Source: OCS155 cluster bacterium AG-333-G23 (GTDB lineage: Bacteria; Actinomycetota; Acidimicrobiia; Actinomarinales; Actinomarinaceae). Taken from it: 63,918 nucleotides of DNA. The position numbers and the translations under genes were made by a program. The notes beneath the pieces were generated by a model, which saw nothing but the letters and a program-made list of their open reading frames with translations, did not search any database and was not told where the DNA came from. Position 1 is the first letter of the stretch; each line of letters opens with the position of its first letter. Positions 8,926-17,846 of this stretch are shown here, piece by piece. Where the stretch lies: contig QBZE01000007.1 of assembly GCA_003282445.1 (NCBI GenBank), positions 1-63,918 of the forward strand, read 5' to 3'.

Positions 8926-10332
8926 TTAGTTTGGAATATACAATACAGATGACTTTGAATTTACAGATATATATTCACTTATTTTTTTTGACTGCCATCC
9001 AGATGATAAATCTTTTCCTACAACAGATAAGTCAAATTTATTTGAATTCTCTATAAAAGTTTTTGCTTCATTGCCTTCTGAGCTAATAATGTCTAACTGT
9101 GTCTCATGTGACAAGGCAATATCTTGTAGTTTATCTATTACTTGCCTAGCTAAATCTGGGTTTTCCTGTGTTAGGAATTTTGGTTGTTCTGTTTTTAGAG
9201 AAACTATTTTAGCTGATAATGATACGGCTAAATCAAAAGCAATTAACGTTGGACTATTTTGATCAAAATTATCATTTGCTAAAATTCCTATAGTTTGATA
9301 CGGAGAACTGCCTCTTGAAAATAAAACTGGTATATTCTTATTGTTTGAAAAATTAATAATAGTTTTTATGTAAGATTTTTTAACATCTTCTTCCACAATT
9401 GGTACAACTAAGGTCCCAATAGATAATTCATTAATTTTATTTTCTATGTCTTTAAGCGAATTTTTTTGATTCTGAATTATCTGAAATTCTTGATCTTTTA
9501 AAATTGCGCTGAAAGTTTCTTCATTGCTTTCTTTACCGTCAGAAAATACTTCATCATTTGAAAATATTATTAATTCTTCCGCTTTTGTATTTATAGTATA
9601 AAATTCTGATTCATTTAAATTCTTGATATGATCTTCCGAGTTGATAATAACTGCTACATTCTTTCCAAATTCAAGAGGAAATCTAGATTCAGATCCAGAA
9701 AATAATTCGATCACGTTGCCAAAAGCACCAGATTGTAAAACAACAGTTACTAAGTCACCTGTTTCAAGTTCAGTATCACCATGGGGAATCAATACTTCTC
9801 CTTTTCTTAGTATTGCTCCAACAATATAATAATCAGAGCCAATTTCTTTAAGTGTTTTGCCTCTAGCTGGACTATCTGCGTTTATTTCTAGCTCTATAGC
9901 CTCGGCTCTTCCTCCTGCAAATGCTTGAGATACGACTCTTCTTGGCTCTAATATGTGCTCAAGCCTTCGTGCAATTAAGGTTCCTGGGTCAACTAATTCA
10001 ATATCTAGTTCTTTATATTTATTAGTAAAAGACTCATCATTTATAACAGATGAGAGCCTCAATATTTTGTTTTGCTTAGCTATCTTAAGTACCTCAATAT
10101 TTACTTCATCACTTTCTGTTAGTGTTATGACTGCGTTTGCGTTTTCTATGCCAGCTTTTTTTAAAACAAGTGTTGAAGTACCGTCACCTTGATACTTTTC
10201 TATCTGTCTGTTGGTAGTAAAATTTCTTAATTTATCTTGGTCCATATCAATTACAGAAATTTCCCAACCAGCACTAATTCTGTTTATTAATTGTTTAGCT
10301 TCAGCATGGGCGCCGACTATTATTACTCTCAC
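8926..10332 (-). CDS. RCK/TrkA-type regulatory protein with C-terminal stress-protein-like domain
   Basis: A 468-residue cytoplasmic protein starting with GTG. Residues 1-125 are a Rossmann RCK-N (KTN) domain (RVIIVGAHAEAKQLI at the start; the usual GxGxxG is loosened to GAHAEA). Residues about 130-210 are a TrkA-C domain (GKTLKEIGSDYYIVGAILR, GDLVTVVL). The remaining 250 residues contain a segment ending LSVVGKDLSSGW and SSVLYIP that resembles a universal-stress (UspA) fold; that part is tentative. It is the first gene of the leftward operon and most likely gates the adjoining cation/proton antiporter in response to a nucleotide. Confidence 0.8.
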   Translation of the reverse strand: MRVIIVGAHAEAKQLINRISAGWEISVIDMDQDKLRNFTTNRQIEKYQGDGTSTLVLKKAGIENANAVITLTESDEVNIEVLKIAKQNKILRLSSVINDESFTNKYKELDIELVDPGTLIARRLEHILEPRRVVSQAFAGGRAEAIELEINADSPARGKTLKEIGSDYYIVGAILRKGEVLIPHGDTELETGDLVTVVLQSGAFGNVIELFSGSESRFPLEFGKNVAVIINSEDHIKNLNESEFYTINTKAEELIIFSNDEVFSDGKESNEETFSAILKDQEFQIIQNQKNSLKDIENKINELSIGTLVVPIVEEDVKKSYIKTIINFSNNKNIPVLFSRGSSPYQTIGILANDNFDQNSPTLIAFDLAVSLSAKIVSLKTEQPKFLTQENPDLARQVIDKLQDIALSHETQLDIISSEGNEAKTFIENSNKFDLSVVGKDLSSGWQSKKISEYISVNSKSSVLYIPN

Positions 10333-10415
10333 GTGTTTTATTATGGTATATATTAAATTTAGTTAAAGCACTAGTTTTAAAATATTATATAAATTCAAGC
10401 CTTATTTTATTAGGT

Positions 10416-11510
10416 TTAATTTACGTTAAATAGAAAATGTAATATATCGCCTTCTTGAACAATATATTCTTTTCCTTCAGATCGAAGTTTTCCAACTTCT
10501 TTAGAACCTTTCTCTCCACCGTTTTTAATAAATTCATCATATGATATTGTCTCAGCGCGAATAAATCCTTTTTCAAAGTCACCATGAATTTTACCTGCTG
10601 CACGCGGAGCGCTATCTCCAATATTGATTGTCCAAGCCCTTACTTCTTCTGGTCCCGCTGTAAAGTATGTTTGAAGTCCTAAAAGTTTATATCCAGCCTT
10701 AATAAGTTTGTCTAATCCAGATTCATTTTGCCCCATCTCTGATAAAAATTCCTGTTTTTCTTGAATGTCTAACTTCGATATTTGAGCTTCTATTTCGGCA
10801 CAGATTGCAACAACTTCAGAATTTTCGACCTCAGCAAAATCTTTAATAGAAGTAAGGTGCGGATTATTTTCAAATCCGCCTTCACTTACATTAGCTACAT
10901 ATAAGACTGGTTTAATTGTTAATAATTGAAACCCTTTTAATAACTTTGCTTCCTCTTCGTTGAAAGACAACGTTCTAATGCTTTCTCCTTTTTCAAGAAC
11001 AGGTAGAATTTTTTCCAATAATTCTCTCAACGGCAAGCCTTCTTTTTGTCCAGCCTTCGTATTCTTTACTGCCTTTTGATATAATTTTTCAACGGTACTT
11101 AAATCAGCCAATATTAATTCAGTATTAATAATTTCTATGTCATCGATTGGAGAAACTTTACCAGAAACATGCACAATGTCATCATTTTCAAATGCACGTA
11201 CAACATGAACAATTGCGTCAGTTTCACGAATGTTGGTTAAAAATTGATTACCTAATCCTTCACCCTTAGACGCACCTTCAACAAGTCCGGCAATATCAAC
11301 AAACTGCATAGCAGTAGGAATAATTTTTTTTGGTTTTACTATTTTTGCTAGTTCTTCTAGACGTGGATCGTTAATTGGGACAATTCCTACATTTGGTTCA
11401 ATTGTGCAAAAAGGATAGTTTGCAGACTCTATTTCAGCTTGTGTTAGTGCATTAAATAAGGTGGACTTTCCTACATTTGGTAATCCAACTATTCCACATT
11501 TAAATCCCAT
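10416..11510 (-). CDS. ychF: Ribosome-binding ATPase YchF (Obg family)
   Basis: OLA1/YchF P-loop NTPase of 364 residues, the usual length. The P-loop is GLPNVGKST (9-17). [22 protein letters not shown] carries the G3 and switch region, read here in two halves around residues 68-90. The coiled-coil middle is followed by a C-terminal TGS domain ending [17 protein letters not shown]. YchF binds the ribosome and hydrolyses ATP rather than GTP. It is transcribed leftward and is probably monocistronic, with 83 bases to the next gene downstream and 124 bases to the divergent MFS gene upstream. Confidence 0.96.
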   Translation of the reverse strand: MGFKCGIVGLPNVGKSTLFNALTQAEIESANYPFCTIEPNVGIVPINDPRLEELAKIVKPKKIIPTAMQFVDIAGLVEGASKGEGLGNQFLTNIRETDAIVHVVRAFENDDIVHVSGKVSPIDDIEIINTELILADLSTVEKLYQKAVKNTKAGQKEGLPLRELLEKILPVLEKGESIRTLSFNEEEAKLLKGFQLLTIKPVLYVANVSEGGFENNPHLTSIKDFAEVENSEVVAICAEIEAQISKLDIQEKQEFLSEMGQNESGLDKLIKAGYKLLGLQTYFTAGPEEVRAWTINIGDSAPRAAGKIHGDFEKGFIRAETISYDEFIKNGGEKGSKEVGKLRSEGKEYIVQEGDILHFLFNVN

Positions 11511-11634
11511 TAATATATTCCTCTATTTCTAATTTGAGACATAACCTTGAATATACAGTTGTTAATTAATTAATTTTTCATATATAAAATACATCAAAAG
11601 ATTTTTTTTATTAAAGTTGTTTTAAGGGGGAAGT

Positions 11635-12942
11635 ATGACAGAAAAAAATAATAAAAGAACAATATTTGGTTGGTCAATGTATGACTGGGCAAAATCAGCA
11701 TATGAAACAACAACATTAGGTGCTGTAATGCCAGTATATTTCGTAAGTGTAGTAGTACCTGCAGAAGGTTTTAACTTCAGAGGAAAACTTTATACAGGAG
11801 CAGAAGTTTGGGGTTTTGCTATTGGATCTGCTCTTTTCATATTTTTCTTAATTATGCCAACAGTTGGAGCTTTGGCAGATTTAGCAGGTTCAAGAATGAG
11901 ATTATTTAAATCTTTTGCTTATGGTGGGGCTATATTTGCTTCAACTTTTTATTTTGCAACTTCGGGAGATGTAGTGTTAACACTTCTCATTTATTTCCTT
12001 GCACAATTAGGAGCGACTGGATCTAATGTCTTTTATGACAGTGTACTTAAAGATATAACTACGGAAGATACTATTGACCAAGTATCGGCAAAAGGATATG
12101 CTTTAGGTTATCTTGGTGGTGGTTTTCAGCTACTTCTATCATTAGTAATAATACAACTAGGGCCTGGAATGCTAGGAATCGAAACTGAACTTGCCTCCCG
12201 TATTGCAATTGCTTTTGCTGGCTTATGGTGGTTAATATTTTCAATCTTTAGCTTTTCAAGAATGAAAATTGATGAAAAGAAACCTGAAGAAGGTACAAAC
12301 ATTAGTTTATTAGATGGATGGAAAACAAACATAACGACTTTGAAGAAAATAAGAAGATTTCCATTTTTATTGTATTTTCTATTGGCTTATATTTTCTATT
12401 GGGATGGAGCTCAAACAGTTATAAATATGGCCGGACCATTTTTTAGTGAAGTGCTTTTACTAGATCAAACTTCAATCATTATTGTCTATTTAATTGTTCA
12501 ATTTATTGCTTTCGCAGGAGCACGATTAGCTGGTTATCTTGCAGGAAAAATTGGTCAAAAAAATACATTACTTTTTACAATAACCTTGTTCTTTATCGCA
12601 GGTAATAGTGCTTTCGTTGTGCCTGAAAAACAACTTATCCCAGTCATAATTTTAGGAGTCGTTGTTGGACTAGGTATGGGTGGCCTTCAGTCTGTTAGTA
12701 GAAGTGTTTATGCAACTATGCTGCCTAAAGGTGCAGAAGGAGAATTCATGGGATTCTTTTCTGTTATATCTAGATTCTCAGCAATTTGGGGACCACTTAT
12801 TTATAGCTATGTAAGTGCATCAACTGGGAACCCTAGATTATCGTTACCAGGAATATCATTATTTTTTGTAATTGGATTTTTTCTTTTAAGAAGAGTAGAT
12901 ATAAATTCACAAATTTCTGAAGAAGAGTGGGCAGCTAGCTAA
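11635..12942 (+). CDS. UMF1-family MFS transporter (copy 1)
   Basis: A 435-residue membrane protein of the UMF1/Atg22-like branch of the major facilitator superfamily. The N-terminus GWSMYDWAKSAYETT is the family hallmark (W-x-x-YDWA-SA). About 11-12 hydrophobic segments are visible. A strong ribosome site, AGGGGGA, lies just before the ATG. The substrate is unknown; fungal Atg22 exports amino acids from the vacuole, but this cannot be transferred to bacteria safely. A second UMF1 protein is encoded at 15028-16236. The gene ends with an 8-base tail-to-tail overlap with folD. Confidence 0.87.
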   Translation: MTEKNNKRTIFGWSMYDWAKSAYETTTLGAVMPVYFVSVVVPAEGFNFRGKLYTGAEVWGFAIGSALFIFFLIMPTVGALADLAGSRMRLFKSFAYGGAIFASTFYFATSGDVVLTLLIYFLAQLGATGSNVFYDSVLKDITTEDTIDQVSAKGYALGYLGGGFQLLLSLVIIQLGPGMLGIETELASRIAIAFAGLWWLIFSIFSFSRMKIDEKKPEEGTNISLLDGWKTNITTLKKIRRFPFLLYFLLAYIFYWDGAQTVINMAGPFFSEVLLLDQTSIIIVYLIVQFIAFAGARLAGYLAGKIGQKNTLLFTITLFFIAGNSAFVVPEKQLIPVIILGVVVGLGMGGLQSVSRSVYATMLPKGAEGEFMGFFSVISRFSAIWGPLIYSYVSASTGNPRLSLPGISLFFVIGFFLLRRVDINSQISEEEWAAS

Positions 12943-13771
12943 TCAATTTTGCTAAATTTGAATAAAGAGCTGAAACTGTAATTGGTCCAACTCCGCCTGG
13001 ATATGGTGATCTAGCTCCTAAATAATTCTCAAGTTGTTTTGTGTCAATATCTCCATAAGTTTTTGAATCTACAGAAGAGATGCCTACATCTATGACAGTT
13101 GAATTTTCTTTTAAAAAAGAAATATCATAATGCATAGGTTTTCCTATTGCTGATATAAAAATATCTGCATTCAAGGTGAAATCTTTTTGATTAGTTGTCT
13201 TGCTGTGAATAACAGTAACATTCGAATTATATTTATCTGAACTAAGAATTTTTGCTAGTGGGGATGATACAAGCCGCGAACGCCCAGCTATAACAATATT
13301 CTTATCAATTGTGTCAATTTTATAAAATTTAATCATTTCCAGAATAGCTAAAGATGTTGCTGGAATTATTTTGTATTCTTCTGAGTAAAGATTTCCCAAA
13401 TTTAAAGCTGTTAATCCATCAACATCTAAATTATAAGGTATCTTATTAATTGCTTCTTCTGGATTAATATGCTCAGGAAGTGGAAGTTGGATAATTATAC
13501 CATCAGAGTCTTTAGCTGATAATTCAACTTTTTCTTCCAAATCTTTTTGGGAAGTTGCTTTATTTAATTTAATCCAGTTGAACTCTACACCTAGTTCGAT
13601 AGCTTTTTCTTCTTTTCTTGAAACATATAATAATGATGCTGGGTTATCACCTACTGTTATTGCAGTTAGCTTAGGTTTTCTATCATTGGCATTTTCAAAA
13701 TTTGTAAAAATTAATTTACTTTTAGCATCAAGTTCTTCAGCTATAGGCTTTCCGTATAGTATTCTCTCCAT
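12935..13771 (-). CDS. folD: Bifunctional methylenetetrahydrofolate dehydrogenase / methenyltetrahydrofolate cyclohydrolase
   Basis: Interconverts 5,10-methylene-, methenyl- and 10-formyl-tetrahydrofolate with NADP. The 278 residues are the typical FolD length. Catalytic Tyr49 and Lys53 lie in LLYVSRKEEKA. DGIIIQLPLPEHI and the C-terminal PYPGGVGPITVSAL are the two PROSITE-type signatures, and GRSRLVSSPLA is the NADP-binding turn. It is transcribed leftward and divergent from the aminotransferase (72 bases between starts), while its 3' end overlaps the UMF1 transporter. Confidence 0.95.
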   Translation of the reverse strand: MERILYGKPIAEELDAKSKLIFTNFENANDRKPKLTAITVGDNPASLLYVSRKEEKAIELGVEFNWIKLNKATSQKDLEEKVELSAKDSDGIIIQLPLPEHINPEEAINKIPYNLDVDGLTALNLGNLYSEEYKIIPATSLAILEMIKFYKIDTIDKNIVIAGRSRLVSSPLAKILSSDKYNSNVTVIHSKTTNQKDFTLNADIFISAIGKPMHYDISFLKENSTVIDVGISSVDSKTYGDIDTKQLENYLGARSPYPGGVGPITVSALYSNLAKLIS

Positions 13772-13843
13772 TTGAACAAGTTTAATAAAATTGAACTATA
13801 GTTTACCTATTAAATTTGATTAAAATAACTTTGAAAAGAACAT

Positions 13844-15028
13844 ATGGATATATCAAAACTAAATGAATTAATTACACCTTCAGGGACAATGGCAATATCA
13901 AATAAAGCCAAAATGTTAAAGAAAGAAGGTAAGCCAGTTATAGGTTTTGGTGCTGGAGAACCTGATTTTGCAACTCCAGGCTATGTAATCGATGATGTGA
14001 AAAAAGCATCAGAAAATCCTGAAAATCATAAATATTCAGGAGTAGCCGGTTTAGAGGTTTTAAGAAATGAAATTTCTAGAACGACTAATTTATATTCTGG
14101 TTTCAATGCAAGCCCAGACAATATAGTTGTTAGTAATGGTGGTAAACATGCAATTTTTAATACATTGATATCAATACTTGATAAAGATGATGAAGTCTTG
14201 ATACCTTCTCCATATTGGACAACATATCCAGAAGCTGTGAAAATTGCTGGTGGTATCCCTAAAGTAATTGCAACAAATTTTAGTGATAATTTTAAAGTTA
14301 CTGTTGATCAATTAAATGAAAATTTAACAAATAAGACAAAGGCATTAGTGTGGGTTTCACCATCAAACCCAACTGGAACTGTTTATACAAAAGAAGAAGC
14401 TGAAGTGATTTTTGAATGGGCGTTTAAAAATAATATCTGGATTATATCTGATGAACTTTATGAACACTTAGTTTATGAAGGAGAGAAAACGCCATCTCCT
14501 GCAATTTATGATCCGGAACTAAAAAATACAATTGTAGTGAATGGGGTTGCAAAAGCTTATGCCATGACAGGATGGAGAGTTGGATGGATAATTGCTAATG
14601 ATGAAGTAATTAGTATTGCTAAAAAAATTCAATCTCATGCAACTTCAAATGTTTCTAACTTATCGCAAATTGCAGCTACATCAGCACTTCAAAATGGTTT
14701 AGAGGAAACAAATATAATGAAGGAAGCATTTAACAAAAGAAGACTCTCTGCATTTGATGTTTTCAACAATATAGATAACATCAAAATTGCTAGACCTAAT
14801 GGAGCTTTTTATCTTTTTCCTGATATAAGTTACTACTGTAATAATAAAATTAAAAATGTTTCTAATTCAATTGAATTTTGTGATTGGTTGCTTGAAGAAC
14901 ACTATATTGCTTTCATACCAGGCGAAGTATTTGGAGCAGAAGGTTATTTCAGATGCTCATATGCTTTAAGCGAAAACGAATTAAGCGAAGGTTTAAAAAG
15001 ATTCACTGAAGCAATTAAAGATTTGTAA
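13844..15028 (+). CDS. Class I PLP aminotransferase (aspartate aminotransferase-like)
   Basis: A 394-residue fold-type I aminotransferase of the AspC Ib subgroup. The PLP lysine is Lys237 in NGVAKAYAMTGWRVGW. VSPSNPTGTVYT and FSDELYE-like ISDELYEHLVYEG supply the Asn and Asp/Tyr that bind PLP, and the C-terminal FRCSYALSE contains the carboxylate-binding Arg. Aspartate/2-oxoglutarate is the likely reaction; prephenate or other substrates are possible in this subgroup. The stop TAA shares a base with the ATG of the following UMF1 transporter (TAATG), so translation is probably coupled. Confidence 0.9.
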   Translation: MDISKLNELITPSGTMAISNKAKMLKKEGKPVIGFGAGEPDFATPGYVIDDVKKASENPENHKYSGVAGLEVLRNEISRTTNLYSGFNASPDNIVVSNGGKHAIFNTLISILDKDDEVLIPSPYWTTYPEAVKIAGGIPKVIATNFSDNFKVTVDQLNENLTNKTKALVWVSPSNPTGTVYTKEEAEVIFEWAFKNNIWIISDELYEHLVYEGEKTPSPAIYDPELKNTIVVNGVAKAYAMTGWRVGWIIANDEVISIAKKIQSHATSNVSNLSQIAATSALQNGLEETNIMKEAFNKRRLSAFDVFNNIDNIKIARPNGAFYLFPDISYYCNNKIKNVSNSIEFCDWLLEEHYIAFIPGEVFGAEGYFRCSYALSENELSEGLKRFTEAIKDL

Positions 15029-16236
15029 TGAACGATGTAAAAAAAAGTAGCTTGTTTTCATGGCTGCTTTTTGATTTAGCAAATACTGTATATGCGTTTG
15101 TAATACCAGGATTATACTTTTCTGTCTGGCTTGTCACTGAACAAGGTTGGACTGACCAAGCACTAGGTTTTGCAACTTCTAGTGCAATGGTTATTGTTGC
15201 GATTACTGGTCCTTGGGTTGGTGCAAGATCAGATGGGTCCCAAGGCAAAAAACCTTTATTATTTATTACTACTTTAGCTTGTATTATTTCAACTTTTCTC
15301 CTCGGCACATTTAATGTAAATACATCTGTTTTGCTTTTTATCATTTCATTAATAGGTTTTAACCTTGGTTCAGTCGTTTATGATGCATTGTTAATCTCTG
15401 TAAGCAATGAAAACAATCGTGGGAAAATTTCTGGTATGGGTGTTGCTTTTGGTTATATAGGCTCATTGACAGGTTTTGGTGTAGCAACTTATTTACAAAA
15501 TATCGGTTATAGCTATATAGAAATTTTTAGATCAGTAGCTATATTATTTATGATTTTTTCTTTGCCAGCATTTATTTTTATTGATGAAAAAAAAGTATCT
15601 ACTATTAAATCTAATATTAAAATATCTGAGTCGTTAACAATCGTCATTAAATCATGGAAACATTCTAGGAAATATCCTGGACTTACAAGATTTCTCATAG
15701 GTAGATTCTTTTATGCAGACGCAATAAATACTTTAATTGGAGGTCTTCTTGCTGTTTATCTTGTTGAGGAAGCAGGGCTAACCCCTGAAGACAGTCAAGG
15801 AATTTTAGCACTTGCAATCGTGGTCTCAATTATTGGAGGGTATGTATTTGGTAGAGCTGGTGATAAATTTGGTCCAAGGATTTGCACTCTTGTTAGCTTG
15901 GTTTGTTGGATGGTGTCTTTAACGCTTGCAATAATAGCTACTGAATTTGATCAAACGTGGTTAATTTATGTAACAGGTGTAATTGGTGGATTTAATATTG
16001 GTGGAATTTTTGCTGTTGATAGATTATTTATGACAAGACTCAGTCCTGAAAAACATTTAGGAGAATTCTACGGTCTGTATTCTACTGTCGGAAGATTTGC
16101 AACAATTGTTGGTCCCTTGCTCTGGGGCTTTATTGTCAACACACTTGGATTAGGAAGAAACCCAGCAATGGTTTCATTAATTATTCTTCTTTTAATATCC
16201 TTTTTTATAATAAAAGGTGTTTCTGATAATCAATAA
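15028..16236 (+). CDS. UMF1-family MFS transporter (copy 2)
   Basis: A 402-residue membrane protein of the same UMF1 family as the gene at 11635-12942. The N-terminus LFSWLLFDLANTVYAF is the equivalent of the YDWA-SAY motif, with F-D-L-A-N in this copy. About 12 hydrophobic segments are seen. It is translationally coupled to the upstream aminotransferase by a one-base overlap, which suggests an amino-acid-related role (inference only). The two UMF1 copies are clearly diverged, so this is an old paralogue pair and not a fresh duplication. Confidence 0.85.
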   Translation: MNDVKKSSLFSWLLFDLANTVYAFVIPGLYFSVWLVTEQGWTDQALGFATSSAMVIVAITGPWVGARSDGSQGKKPLLFITTLACIISTFLLGTFNVNTSVLLFIISLIGFNLGSVVYDALLISVSNENNRGKISGMGVAFGYIGSLTGFGVATYLQNIGYSYIEIFRSVAILFMIFSLPAFIFIDEKKVSTIKSNIKISESLTIVIKSWKHSRKYPGLTRFLIGRFFYADAINTLIGGLLAVYLVEEAGLTPEDSQGILALAIVVSIIGGYVFGRAGDKFGPRICTLVSLVCWMVSLTLAIIATEFDQTWLIYVTGVIGGFNIGGIFAVDRLFMTRLSPEKHLGEFYGLYSTVGRFATIVGPLLWGFIVNTLGLGRNPAMVSLIILLLISFFIIKGVSDNQ

Positions 16237-16243
16237 AAATTAG

Positions 16244-16612
16244 CTACTTAAAAAAAAGAAATCGTCTTTTTTTCTTAGAAGTTTCTAGTTCATCTCGTGT
16301 ATTTTTTAATTTTTCTCTCAAAAATTCTGCTTCTGCTTCTGCCTTAGCAGCTCTTTCTCTAGATTCAGCCATTAGTTGATTTGCTTCATGTAAATTTCCT
16401 AATTGTTTTAAAACATTTTCCCATGCTTGTATTGGTACTAATAGATTGTCCCCTCCAGTATTTTCAACTACTTCTTCTGTAGGTGTTTCTTCTTCTCTAG
16501 GTGTTTCTTCTTGAATATCAGTACTGTCTTGATTTATTTTTTTATTAAGTTGAACATCATCTTTTGAGAAAAAACCGTATTTCTCAGCCATTCTTTCTTC
16601 ATAAGTACTCAT
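16244..16612 (-). CDS. Small coiled-coil protein, function unknown
   Basis: A 122-residue acidic protein. Residues 1-25 form a short head (YEERMAEKYGFFS). Residues 26-60 are a low-complexity Glu/Thr linker, and residues 60-118 are a predicted long helix with heptad character (LVPIQAWENVLKQLGNLH, then AKAEAEAEFLREKL). It ends in a basic KKKRRFLFFK. The helical part resembles the C-terminal helices of some actinobacterial HTH-type proteins, but no DNA-binding domain is present here. It overlaps the upstream epimerase gene by 4 bases (ATGA) and is last in the pyk-led leftward operon. No function can be assigned. Confidence 0.7.
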   Translation of the reverse strand: MSTYEERMAEKYGFFSKDDVQLNKKINQDSTDIQEETPREEETPTEEVVENTGGDNLLVPIQAWENVLKQLGNLHEANQLMAESRERAAKAEAEAEFLREKLKNTRDELETSKKKRRFLFFK

Positions 16613-17547
16613 CCTGCAAACTCCTTTTTACACATCTCTAAAGTTTGAGCTTCAAATTCAAAATTTTCCTTTAATAATTTTTCAGGAATAATTCTCATAC
16701 TAGTTAATCCTAGACTTTCTCCTAATTCCCATCCTATTGCTATTTTCATTAATATTGGCGGCAATGGAGGAAAAAAATATTTTTTGTTCATAATTTTTGC
16801 AATAACCTTTGAGAAATCTTTCTGTTTAAGTGGCTCTGGAGAAACAAAATTTACCGGACCTTCAAGATTTTCATTTTCTAAACAAAAAATGTAAGCATTA
16901 ACTACATCATCTATTGAAACCCATGAAAAATACTGAATCCCTTTTCCTATTGGGCTACTTATATTTAACTTAGTTACTAGTGTAAAAATATCAGTTGCAA
17001 CGTTGCCTTTGCCTAAAATAATTCCTTTTCTAGCTTTCACTACTCTTATATCCATTTTCTTTAATTCATTTAATGGATCTTCCCAAGCCTCTTCAACTAC
17101 TAACTGTTCAAAAGACCCTCTGTTGTAACTAGTGTTTTCTGTAATTACTTCGTCACCATGTTCCCCATAAACTCCTATACCTGAAGCTGAAATAAATATT
17201 TTTGGATATTCTTCAAGACTTTTATATGTTTGAACAAATAAATCAGCAGCCCATTTTCTAGACCAGTAAATTCTTGATTTTCTTTCTTTATTCCACCTTC
17301 CTCCAGCAAATGGAAGAAAGCCAAGTATATCCTTTGGTGCGATTGATTCTCCTGCTAAATGAATAACAGCATCAAGTTCTTTAAATTTATCTTTATCAAT
17401 CTCTTTCTTTGAAGGACTCCAGTAAATTTCATCTTCTGATTGAGGTTCTCTTCTAACAAATTTTTTTACTTCGTATCCACTATCAAGAAGTTTTTTTGTT
17501 AGTTTTCTTCCAATAAAGCCGCTCGCACCAGTGACTCCTACTTTCAT
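16609..17547 (-). CDS. TIGR01777-family NAD(P)-dependent epimerase
   Basis: An atypical SDR epimerase of the TIGR01777 (YfcH/SulA-like) family, 312 residues. The Rossmann motif GVTGASGFIGRKL is at residues 3-15, AVIHLAGESI follows at about 61-70, and the C-terminal DUF1731-like part starts near residue 255 with VNFVSPEPLKQKDF just before it. Family members lack a clear substrate; some relate to cell envelope or cell division. It overlaps both neighbours by 4 bases in a leftward operon downstream of pyk. Confidence 0.87.
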   Translation of the reverse strand: MKVGVTGASGFIGRKLTKKLLDSGYEVKKFVRREPQSEDEIYWSPSKKEIDKDKFKELDAVIHLAGESIAPKDILGFLPFAGGRWNKERKSRIYWSRKWAADLFVQTYKSLEEYPKIFISASGIGVYGEHGDEVITENTSYNRGSFEQLVVEEAWEDPLNELKKMDIRVVKARKGIILGKGNVATDIFTLVTKLNISSPIGKGIQYFSWVSIDDVVNAYIFCLENENLEGPVNFVSPEPLKQKDFSKVIAKIMNKKYFFPPLPPILMKIAIGWELGESLGLTSMRIIPEKLLKENFEFEAQTLEMCKKEFAG

Positions 17548-17846
17548 TCCTCTTCATCCTTATAAAATAAGAAAAAATCTTCTATCTGTTTTTCATACTC
17601 TTCAACTGCTGTTCCTATATTGGTTGAAAAATTAACAGTAACTACATTTGATTGGATAAATATATTCTCTATATCACTAGAAAATTGAAACAACCTTAAA
17701 GCTAATTGAGCACTAACTTCATCAGTTAAAGAAGCTTGTGCAATATTATGGTAAGTAATTCCATCTTGACCAGATAAAGATCTATTTAAATCAAAAATTA
17801 CATTTTTGTTAAATTTAGTAGTTTTTAATTCAATCTTTTGTCCCAT
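17544..17846 (-). CDS. Nfu N-terminal-domain-like protein
   Basis: A 100-residue protein. The pattern FNKNVIFDLNRSL, then an Ala-rich QLALRLFQF, then IENIFIQSNVVTVNF looks like the Nfu_N (PF08712) domain found in front of the NifU-type CxxC domain in Nfu iron-sulphur carriers. There is no cysteine at all, so it cannot carry a cluster by itself. A separate CxxC-bearing Nfu C-domain protein is encoded at 34858-35139. It overlaps pyk by 1 base and the epimerase by 4. The family call is by eye and needs a profile search. Confidence 0.55.
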   Translation of the reverse strand: MGQKIELKTTKFNKNVIFDLNRSLSGQDGITYHNIAQASLTDEVSAQLALRLFQFSSDIENIFIQSNVVTVNFSTNIGTAVEEYEKQIEDFFLFYKDEEE

